Source: an uncultured Fidelibacterota bacterium | GTDB taxonomy: Bacteria; Fidelibacterota; Marinisomatia; Marinisomatales; UBA1611 | Direction of reading: 5' to 3' | Length of the DNA: 6,558 bases | Assembly: GCA_937893835.1 (NCBI GenBank) | Contig: CALCSS010000221.1 | Span: forward strand, 1 to 6,558 | Translations under genes and position numbers: made by a program | The notes under the pieces: generated by a model | What the model was told of the DNA's origin: nothing | Seen by the model: only the letters and a program-made list of their open reading frames with translations | The model's database searches: none | Shown here: positions 1 through 5,726 of the stretch, piece by piece | How the letters are laid out: every line of letters starts with the position of its first letter | Position numbering within the stretch: the first letter of the stretch is position 1

Positions 1-299
1 ACCAATGCATCTGATGATGCTATTTGGTTTAATTGGCCTACATTCCCAACTATGATTATATCATAATCTTCCTTAATTATTTTATTGAGACGTTCTTCTT
101 CTGTATTTGCAGTAATGAATGATATACCTGTTACTGAACATACATTGTCCAATATATTTTCTTGAAGAGATGAAGAACGCTTGGGCATTGATACATTTAT
201 GACATAATTCTCTCTTTTTAATAATTCTTCAACAACTGGTAGAAAATTCGGCCAGTAATAGAGATGATGGGTCTCAAATAATACTTTCTTCATATTCAT
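1..299 (-). CDS. CDP-glycerol glycerophosphotransferase-like protein, N-terminal part (cut by window edge)
   Basis: Only the first 99 or so codons are in the window; the gene continues beyond the left edge. It reads MNMKKVLFETHHLYYW onwards and can be aligned along its length with the start of the adjacent complete gene at 299-1420. Shared blocks include LF..(F/H)HLY..P.F.P in the first 30 residues (11 of 30 identical by eye) and FI.A..EEER..KI....D...I.G near residues 60-85 (about 12 of 25 identical). It is therefore a tandem paralogue of that gene and probably belongs to the same TagB/TagF-like superfamily, although the catalytic half is not visible. The start is ATG at 297-299, overlapping the upstream stop as TAATG; a second in-frame ATG lies at 291-293. 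An AAGG at 308-311, 8 bases upstream, suits the first start. Function is inferred from the paralogue only. Confidence 0.8.
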   Translation of the reverse strand, partial: MNMKKVLFETHHLYYWPNFLPVVEELLKRENYVINVSMPKRSSSLQENILDNVCSVTGISFITANTEEERLNKIIKEDYDIIIVGNVGQLNQIASSDAL

Positions 300-1420
300 T
301 ATTCTAACCTTGCCAATATCTCATCTCTGACCCTCAACGAGGCATTCCCATCAAGTCCATAAAGCATTTTATTCTTGTATTTCTCCATCACAGATAATTT
401 GGATTTTACATTGTTAAGTGCATCTTCAATAACACCGGGTAATTCCTTTGGCTGGTTTACCTCAAAGCAGAAATCTGAGATCTCTCTCTCCATCTCCTCG
501 TTTAATCTTGCCCTATAAAGCCGTTTTTTAAAAAGACGATGAGATAATTTTAATTTATAAAAACGATTGACCAATACAGGCTTGTCCAGTGCCAGCATCT
601 CATAGATGGTGCTGCTAGCCTCAGTTATGAGTAGATCAGAAATCTTATAGAATGGTGTAATATTATACATTGTAGGTGGGACAAGATGAATATGGTCAAA
701 ATTATCCACAACCCTATTGAATAGGTCTCTCTGCTTTTTATGATTTATTCCAGCAAACCTATTCATATACATTGTCCAAAGATGAGGTTTTATCAATAAG
801 TTGAAGTCTCTTGTATAATCACCCAAATTTGTCCCAAGCAACTCAAACGAGCTTGGATAAAAGGTTGGTGCAAATAAAATTGTTTTTTTACTTTTATCTA
901 AATTGAATTGATCGATCATAGAATCAGAATCGATTTTGTCATTCTGAAAAAGATAGTCCAATTTCATAAAACCAGTGAGAGCCAGGTCTGTTTTTATGCC
1001 CTTTTCCCTTAACTGATCCATTCTGTAAGGACCTTCAACAAATCGAATATCAAGACGGTCATGATTGTCACGCCAATATGAGGGCTTAATTCCAATTCCA
1101 TGGTATGCCATTCCCACAAGGGTATTTTCATTGACAAAATGATCAATATCATACCTTGACCAACCGCAAATAAAAACATCTAGTTCAAGGCCTCTTATCT
1201 TTTTTTTACGTTCCTCTTCATTCTCAGCAGAGATGAATTTCCCAGGTTTATCAATTAGTATCGACCTGGTCAATTCATATTCTTTTTTTTGTATTTTCCT
1301 AGAAACAGAATGATAGATGGTAAATCTTTCATCTTGAGCCAAAAGATCTATGAGAGGTTCAAACTGTGGTAAGTGATATAAATGAAAACTATCAAATAGA
1401 ATTGAATATTTTTTCCCCAT
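299..1420 (-). CDS. TagB/TagF-like CDP-glycerol glycerophosphotransferase family protein
   Basis: A 373-residue protein resembling the CDP-glycerol:glycerophosphotransferase family (Glyphos_transf type), enzymes that transfer glycerol-phosphate or a related group from a CDP-activated donor to a polymer or lipid-linked acceptor at the cytoplasmic membrane face. Visible motifs, in order: AYHGIGIKPSYW (105-116, with H107 in the place of the family's HGTxxK histidine), FAPTFYPSS (183-191, matching the YAPTW region), IKPH (210-213, with H213 matching the second conserved histidine), SDLLITEASSTIYEM (261-275) followed by DKPVL (279-283), and GLDGNASLRVRDEI (355-368), matching the DGxASxR tail. The order and spacing fit a GT-B fold. 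TEASS replaces the usual TDYSS-like motif, so the true donor or acceptor may differ from classical teichoic-acid enzymes. No signal peptide or membrane helix is seen; association is probably peripheral. It lies 38 bases after the ABC exporter gene and overlaps the next paralogue by one base. No good Shine-Dalgarno is seen before its ATG. Family call fairly sure, substrate unknown. Confidence 0.8.
   Translation of the reverse strand: MGKKYSILFDSFHLYHLPQFEPLIDLLAQDERFTIYHSVSRKIQKKEYELTRSILIDKPGKFISAENEEERKKKIRGLELDVFICGWSRYDIDHFVNENTLVGMAYHGIGIKPSYWRDNHDRLDIRFVEGPYRMDQLREKGIKTDLALTGFMKLDYLFQNDKIDSDSMIDQFNLDKSKKTILFAPTFYPSSFELLGTNLGDYTRDFNLLIKPHLWTMYMNRFAGINHKKQRDLFNRVVDNFDHIHLVPPTMYNITPFYKISDLLITEASSTIYEMLALDKPVLVNRFYKLKLSHRLFKKRLYRARLNEEMEREISDFCFEVNQPKELPGVIEDALNNVKSKLSVMEKYKNKMLYGLDGNASLRVRDEILARLE
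308..311 (-). promoter_or_regulatory. Ribosome binding site for the left-edge paralogue
   Basis: AAGG on the minus strand sits 8 bases before the ATG at 297-299, inside the last codons of the preceding gene. It supports the TAATG-overlap start rather than the ATG six bases further in, and suggests translational coupling between the two paralogues. Confidence 0.5.
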
Positions 1421-1424
1421 TGAT

Positions 1425-1462
1425 TTATTCTAAATAGTTTTAATTAATGAATCTTATTCTAA
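1425..1462 (-). repeat. Pair of direct 9-base repeats TTAGAATAA between exporter and transferase genes
   Basis: On the minus strand TTAGAATAA occurs at 1454-1462 (containing the TAG stop of the exporter gene) and again at 1425-1433, just before the next start codon. Further copies of the octamer lie at the 299-307 and 3710-3717 gene boundaries. Whether it is functional (a -10-like TAGAAT, or a translation signal) cannot be decided from sequence. Confidence 0.4.
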
Positions 1463-3294
1463 TTTTCAAATTGAATATTATACAACCTGTGGTATATCCC
1501 ATCTACATTATAAAGTTCATCGTGCGTTCCAATCTCTACAATTTTCCCCATATCCATCACAATGATCTTATCAGCATTCTTTATGGTTGACAGACGATGT
1601 GCGATCACAAGCACCGTTCTATTCTCCATTAGATTATCCAGAGCATTTTGCACTAATCGTTCTGATCTTGTATCAAGTGCAGATGTCGCCTCATCTAATA
1701 GCAATAGTGATGGATTTTTATAAATCGCTCGAGCGATGGCGATCCGCTGTTGTTGACCGCCAGACAATTTAACTCCTCTCTCACCTATAGCGGTCTCATA
1801 TTTCTCTTCTAGGTTGTCAATGAACTCAACAGCATTTGCACCTCTAGCAGCCTCAATCAATTTTTTTTCATCAATACCCTGTGAACCATATGTGATATTA
1901 TTTCGAATGGACGTATTCAATAGAATGGTCTCTTGAGTAACAATACCCATCATCTGCCTTAATGAATCAATCTTATATTCTCTTATGTCTTTTCCATCTA
2001 TGATGATTCTCCCCTCGTTTACATCATAAAAACGTGGAATCAGATCGGCTATGGTGGATTTACCTGCGCCGCTTGCTCCGACAAACGCAATGGTCTCTCC
2101 TTTACATGCTTGAAAACTGACATTATTTAATTGAAAGGAACCTTCTCCATAATCAAAGTCAACATTCTCAAATTTTAAATCCTGATCAAGGGTCTTGATC
2201 TCAAATTGTCCAGAATCAACCACTTCTGTCTGTTCATCCAATATATCAAAGATCCGCTCTGCTGATGCATAACCATTCTGTAGCGTTATGTGAACATTAC
2301 TAAGGGAACGAACAGGCCCGAGCATTGAAAATAATAGAAACATAAACCTCAAAAAGTCCTCAGATGACAATGTTGAACCTATCATAACCTCCGAGCCACC
2401 TAGCCAGAGTAATATAACTGCCATTGACACACCAATTGTTTCTATGATCGGTGAAGATAGTAAACGTAATTTTGATGAACGAAATAATAACCCAAAGTAT
2501 TTCCAAGACTCTTGATCAAAACGCTTAACCTCATTCTTCTCCATGGAAAATGCTTTCACTATTCTAGTAGTGGATAGATTCTCAGTGATGATACTGAGTA
2601 TCCCTCCAATCTGTTTAGTATTCCTCCTTGCCTTTCTCCTTATGCTCTTACCTATTTTCTGAATGACAAATTGAGAGAATGGAATAATGAAAGTGGCAAC
2701 CAACATCAGTTTCCAACTAATGATGAACAATAGGATTGTAAATGCAAGTATATTAATTGGCTCTACAATGATCTTTTGAAAGGTCGTGCCGATTGATCGG
2801 TTGAGCATACTAACGTCATGTATGACGACTGACGATAGATCTCCAGATTTTCTACGATGGAAAAAGGACAGGGATAATGTCTGTAAATGTGCATAGATAC
2901 GATTCCTCAAATGAGTAACAATTCTAAGTTGCACATATGACATCGATAAATTTTTCAAATAGAGAAAAATATTCTTTAATACGAAGATCAATATAATGGT
3001 AAGGCACAGAACCTTTAATGTCTCAATATTTGTATCACGAAGAATAAAGTCATTAACCGCTATCTTTATCCGTTCATTAAGGCCCGGACTTTCACTTGCT
3101 AATAATTTTTCTTGGTCTAAGACCAACTGGTCAAAATCTATAAGTACATTATTAATTAGAGAGGCTGTCAGCCAAATAGATATGCTATTGAAAATGACAA
3201 AGAAAAGTCCATTCGCCAATGAGATCGACATAAATAACGATTCAGGTTTAATGAATTCAATTATTCTTTTAAAATTTATTTTCTGATCATTCAT
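1459..3294 (-). CDS. MsbA-like ABC exporter, fused membrane and ATPase domains
   Basis: A 611-residue type I ABC half-transporter (numbering from ATG at 3292-3294), expected to work as an inner-membrane homodimer that flips or exports a lipid, lipid-linked glycan or other hydrophobic substrate using ATP. The N-terminal half has about six hydrophobic helices (near 22-47, 93-113, 175-210 as a pair, 280-300, 312-330). The loop between helices 1 and 2 is long, about residues 50-92. The ATPase half is complete: Walker A GASGAGKST (406-414), Q-loop Q454, ERG X-loop (505-507), signature LSGGQQQR (510-517), Walker B LLLLDEA (530-536), D-loop SALD (538-541) and H-loop H566. All catalytic residues are intact. 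The ATG forms an ATGA overlap with the TGA of the upstream acetyltransferase gene. An in-frame TTG at 3310-3312 with AGGA 8 bases upstream is a real alternative and would add six residues. The stop is TAG. Its neighbours suggest an envelope-glycan or lipid substrate, but this family is broad and the substrate cannot be read from sequence. Confidence 0.92.
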   Translation of the reverse strand: MNDQKINFKRIIEFIKPESLFMSISLANGLFFVIFNSISIWLTASLINNVLIDFDQLVLDQEKLLASESPGLNERIKIAVNDFILRDTNIETLKVLCLTIILIFVLKNIFLYLKNLSMSYVQLRIVTHLRNRIYAHLQTLSLSFFHRRKSGDLSSVVIHDVSMLNRSIGTTFQKIIVEPINILAFTILLFIISWKLMLVATFIIPFSQFVIQKIGKSIRRKARRNTKQIGGILSIITENLSTTRIVKAFSMEKNEVKRFDQESWKYFGLLFRSSKLRLLSSPIIETIGVSMAVILLWLGGSEVMIGSTLSSEDFLRFMFLLFSMLGPVRSLSNVHITLQNGYASAERIFDILDEQTEVVDSGQFEIKTLDQDLKFENVDFDYGEGSFQLNNVSFQACKGETIAFVGASGAGKSTIADLIPRFYDVNEGRIIIDGKDIREYKIDSLRQMMGIVTQETILLNTSIRNNITYGSQGIDEKKLIEAARGANAVEFIDNLEEKYETAIGERGVKLSGGQQQRIAIARAIYKNPSLLLLDEATSALDTRSERLVQNALDNLMENRTVLVIAHRLSTIKNADKIIVMDMGKIVEIGTHDELYNVDGIYHRLYNIQFEN

Positions 3295-3710
3295 TTTTTT
3301 ATCATTTTCCAATGCGGGATTCCTGCCTCGTAGAATCTATCATCCACTTTTTCAAATCCGAGTAAAAGATAAAAATCAACAACTTCTTCCTGAGCATGAA
3401 GGTAGATATTTTTACTTTTACCTAAATGATCAACCATAAATTGGACCAAGTCCCTGCCTATGCCTAGGCTCCTATACTCACTTAGTACAGCAAACCTCTC
3501 TAATTTTATACCTGATTCTGTTTCACGATATCTAGCAGTCCCTACATATTCTTTATTCAGCAGTGCATAAATACTAACCGCGCTGACAGATGCATCATCC
3601 ATCTCTATTTCTTCGGGTATCTCCTGTTCTTCAATAAACACCTTTCTTCTTATTGATAAACAAATATCTAGTTCTTCTTCATTATCAACGAACTTTATGT
3701 TTATTCCCAT
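3291..3710 (-). CDS. GNAT family N-acetyltransferase (ElaA/YjcF-like)
   Basis: A 139-residue cytosolic GNAT-fold acetyltransferase predicted to move an acetyl group from acetyl-CoA to an amine on an unknown acceptor. It has the layout of the ElaA/YjcF group: IRRKVFIEEQEIPEEIEMD (20-38), a central GTARYRE strand (57-63), ERFAVLSEYRSLGIG (71-85) carrying the R-x-x-G-x-G acetyl-CoA pyrophosphate loop (R80 to G85), and a tail HAQEEVVDFYLLLGFEKV (105-122) followed by FYEAGIPHWKM (126-136), which is typical of the group. Length is normal for the family and nothing is missing. It is the first gene of the left-hand minus-strand operon, facing hemW across an 83-base spacer, and its TGA overlaps the exporter ATG by four bases. 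A weak GGAA lies 9 bases before its ATG (3720-3723). Co-transcription with envelope genes may be functional or incidental; proteins of this group often have no known substrate. Confidence 0.9.
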   Translation of the reverse strand: MGINIKFVDNEEELDICLSIRRKVFIEEQEIPEEIEMDDASVSAVSIYALLNKEYVGTARYRETESGIKLERFAVLSEYRSLGIGRDLVQFMVDHLGKSKNIYLHAQEEVVDFYLLLGFEKVDDRFYEAGIPHWKMIKK

Positions 3711-3793
3711 ATTCTAAATTTCCGTTATCAGAATAAGAAATCATATAAAAAGATTATTAAGAAATTAGAATTCAATAAAAAGTAAATTTATTC
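3711..3793. promoter_or_regulatory. Divergent intergenic region, probable promoters for hemW and the acetyltransferase-exporter operon
   Basis: This 83-base AT-rich spacer separates two divergent starts, so at least one promoter each way is expected. On the plus strand a possible pair is TTCCGT (3720-3725) and TATAAA (3744-3749) with an 18-base spacer, leaving a leader of about 45 bases to the hemW ATG; the -35 match is poor. On the minus strand no convincing pair stands out. No clear operator-like dyad was found. Position is the main evidence. Confidence 0.4.
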
Positions 3794-4924
3794 ATGAAGT
3801 CAGCAGGAATCTATATACACATTCCATTCTGCGCCATGAAATGTATGTATTGTGATTTTTATTCAATCACAGATCGAGACAGTATAATTCCAAAATTTAT
3901 TGAAGCGATCACCTATGAGATAGAACAATGTGAGATCGATGTATCCGAATGGATCATTGATACGATCTTTATTGGAGGAGGTACGCCCAGTCTAATAAAT
4001 GAGCACCTGATGGAATCAATCCTATCTTGCCTAAATAATAAATATGACCTCTCAAATCTTAAGGAGCTTACTGTAGAGGCAAATCCAGGTGAAGCTCCCA
4101 GGGGGCGTCTAAAGTCCTTCAATGATATGGGCATCAATAGAATATCGATCGGGGTCCAGTCATTTCAGCCAGAATTATTAAAATTTTTGACAAGGATACA
4201 CAATAGAGACCAAATATTTGAAACATATGAAAATGCTCGATCTGCTGGTTTCACCAATGTTAATTGTGACCTCATTTATTCAATACCGACACAGACTTGG
4301 TCTGACTGGAGTGAAGACCTAAATACTATCATAAAAATGGATCCAGAGCATATTTCTGCATACACACTTACTGCAGAAAAAGGGACTGAACTATTCTCAA
4401 TGGTGTCAAAAAATACCATATCAATGCCGAGTAAGGCTCAGGAAGGTGACTGGTTCATGAGGACTTATGATATCCTATCGAATAATGGGTATGATCCATA
4501 TGAGGTTTCCAATTTTTCTAAACCCGGTTATGAATGCCTCCACAACCTTCACTACTGGAACATTGAACCATATTTGGCGTTTGGACCCTCTGCACATGGC
4601 TACGATGGGAAATATCGCTGGAATAATGCTCGATCCTTAGACCATTACATAGATCTGGTCATGTCAGGGAAGTCAACCATATCAACTAAAGAAAAAATAT
4701 CTTTAACAAATCATTTAAATGAAAAAATAGGGTTTGGTATGAGGATGATAAAAGGTATTAATCCAAACATCATCCCAACCAAATTCCAAAAAATATTCAA
4801 TGACAATATCGAAATAATCAAACAAAGATATCCAGATTGTATCGATACCTCAGGTAAAAATATATCCTTTACTCAAAAAGGCTTGCTCTTTGCAGATCGA
4901 TTAATACCAGATATGTTATTATAA
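3794..4924 (+). CDS. hemW: HemW-like radical SAM heme chaperone (HemN-related, often misnamed coproporphyrinogen III oxidase)
   Basis: A 376-residue cytosolic radical SAM protein of normal HemW length. The cluster motif CAMKCMYCDF gives C13, C17 and C20 for the [4Fe-4S] cluster. The following F22 stands where true HemN oxygen-independent coproporphyrinogen oxidases have a fourth cysteine, which separates HemW from HemN. GGGTP (61-65), EANPGE (95-100), the RISIGVQSF strand (116-124) and NCDLIYSIP (157-165) complete the radical SAM core. HNLHYW (250-255) is the HNxxYW motif of HemW, placed before the GPSAHGY block (264-270), and a HemN C-terminal domain follows (about 300-370). HemW is known to bind heme and deliver it to respiratory enzymes rather than to make porphyrins. 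No good Shine-Dalgarno precedes the ATG; the start is set by conservation of the GIYIHIPFC beginning. It is the only plus-strand gene here, and its TAA overlaps the convergent glycosyltransferase stop by six bases. Confidence 0.93.
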   Translation: MKSAGIYIHIPFCAMKCMYCDFYSITDRDSIIPKFIEAITYEIEQCEIDVSEWIIDTIFIGGGTPSLINEHLMESILSCLNNKYDLSNLKELTVEANPGEAPRGRLKSFNDMGINRISIGVQSFQPELLKFLTRIHNRDQIFETYENARSAGFTNVNCDLIYSIPTQTWSDWSEDLNTIIKMDPEHISAYTLTAEKGTELFSMVSKNTISMPSKAQEGDWFMRTYDILSNNGYDPYEVSNFSKPGYECLHNLHYWNIEPYLAFGPSAHGYDGKYRWNNARSLDHYIDLVMSGKSTISTKEKISLTNHLNEKIGFGMRMIKGINPNIIPTKFQKIFNDNIEIIKQRYPDCIDTSGKNISFTQKGLLFADRLIPDMLL

Positions 4925-4926
4925 TA
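4917..4926. other. Palindromic convergent stop junction
   Basis: The 10-base perfect palindrome TATTATAATA is centred between 4921 and 4922. Its core TTATAA provides the TAA of hemW on the plus strand (4922-4924) and the TAA of the glycosyltransferase gene on the minus strand (4919-4921). No GC-rich hairpin with a T tract is seen on either side, so this is not a recognisable intrinsic terminator; each transcript must end inside the opposing gene or by another means. Confidence 0.5.
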
Positions 4927-5710
4927 CTCTAAGATAAAAAATAATAAATAGAACAATAATAGTAATCAGAGAGAAAAGTGATCCTAACGTTAGATTGTAT
5001 CTTAGAATATGATAAATGGCCGCTAGTCCATCCCTCCAAGTTATCTTTTTCCCATCATCGTACGTCCGACCATAGTATGATATTGGTAACTCATATATTC
5101 TGAGCCGTGCTTTTGCGATCTTCGCTGTGAATTCTGGTTCAAATCCAAACCGATTTGATCTCAACTCGAAATGATCCAATATCTCCCTTCGAAACATCTT
5201 ATAGCAGGTCTCCATATCGGTTAGATTTAGATTAGAGAACATATTTGACATTAGAGTAAGCATCTTATTACCTATATAATGCCAAAAGTAGAGTACCCTA
5301 TGTGTACCACCAATAAATCTGCTCCCATAGACAACATCCGCGTTACCATCAGCAATGGGTTTGATCAATCGTAAATATTCATTGGGGTCGTACTCAAGGT
5401 CTGCATCCTGAATGACGATGACATCACAAGTGGCCATACCAAATCCATATCTTATTGACGCGCCTTTCCCCTTATTTTTTTCATTTTGAGAAAATAGGAA
5501 GTTTATTTGGGGTTTTTCCTTTGAGATCGATTCTATGCTTTTTTTTATGATCTCAACACTTTGATCCTTTGAGCAATCATCTACAATAACGATCTCATTT
5601 ACAATCTCTATCCTCGATACGAAATTCAGAATGGCATCTATTGTCTCTTCTTCATTATAGACAGGTATCACTACAGATAGTGAGGGAGTTGAATTACTGT
5701 GATCCATCAT
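4919..5710 (-). CDS. Family 2 glycosyltransferase, DPM1-like polyprenyl-phosphate sugar synthase with C-terminal membrane anchor
   Basis: A 263-residue GT-A glycosyltransferase likely to transfer a hexose (mannose or glucose type) from a nucleotide sugar to undecaprenyl phosphate on the cytoplasmic membrane face. Motifs: VVIPVYNEEETI (13-24), IVDDCSKD (42-49), NKGKGASIRYG (79-89), the metal-binding DAD in QDADLEYDP (101-109), VVYGSRF (126-132), DMETCYKMFRR (165-175) and RFGFEPE (187-193). These are characteristic of the DPM1/DPG-synthase group. A single hydrophobic stretch at about 243-260 is a probable C-terminal anchor; the anchor is shorter than in enzymes with two helices or a GtrA domain. 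Start: two adjacent ATGs, with AAAGGA at 5717-5722 giving 6 or 9 bases of spacing; either may be used. It follows the ArnT-like gene by 16 bases, so the two are probably one operon and may supply and use the same lipid-linked sugar. The exact sugar is not readable from sequence. Confidence 0.9.
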   Translation of the reverse strand: MMDHSNSTPSLSVVIPVYNEEETIDAILNFVSRIEIVNEIVIVDDCSKDQSVEIIKKSIESISKEKPQINFLFSQNEKNKGKGASIRYGFGMATCDVIVIQDADLEYDPNEYLRLIKPIADGNADVVYGSRFIGGTHRVLYFWHYIGNKMLTLMSNMFSNLNLTDMETCYKMFRREILDHFELRSNRFGFEPEFTAKIAKARLRIYELPISYYGRTYDDGKKITWRDGLAAIYHILRYNLTLGSLFSLITIIVLFIIFYLRVL

Positions 5711-5716
5711 TATTTT

Positions 5717-5722
5717 TCCTTT
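5717..5722 (-). promoter_or_regulatory. Ribosome binding site of the family 2 glycosyltransferase gene
   Basis: AAAGGA on the minus strand lies 6 bases before the first and 9 bases before the second of two adjacent ATG codons. It is the strongest Shine-Dalgarno seen in the window and fills most of the 16-base gap after the upstream stop, which argues against a separate promoter for this gene. Confidence 0.6.
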
Positions 5723-5726
5723 AATG

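Noticed and set aside
1421..1458. Intrinsic terminator between the exporter and the transferase gene
   Set aside because: The spacer is AT-rich with short direct repeats but no stable GC-containing hairpin followed by a T tract in the minus-strand direction.
1587..1772. Plus-strand open frame of 61 codons inside the exporter gene
   Set aside because: It lies antisense to the conserved Walker B and signature region, has no recognisable domain or good ribosome binding site, and is explained as a shadow of the exporter reading frame.
2996..3286. Plus-strand open frame of 96 codons inside the exporter gene
   Set aside because: It is antisense to the N-terminal membrane region of a well-supported ABC exporter and shows no family features of its own.
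3913..4137. Minus-strand open frame of 74 codons inside hemW
   Set aside because: It is antisense to the conserved GGGTP and EANPGE region of hemW and has no independent support.
3794..4924. Annotation as oxygen-independent coproporphyrinogen III oxidase (HemN)
   Set aside because: The motif is CX3CX2C followed by D-F without the fourth cysteine of HemN, and HNxxYW is present, both of which indicate HemW.
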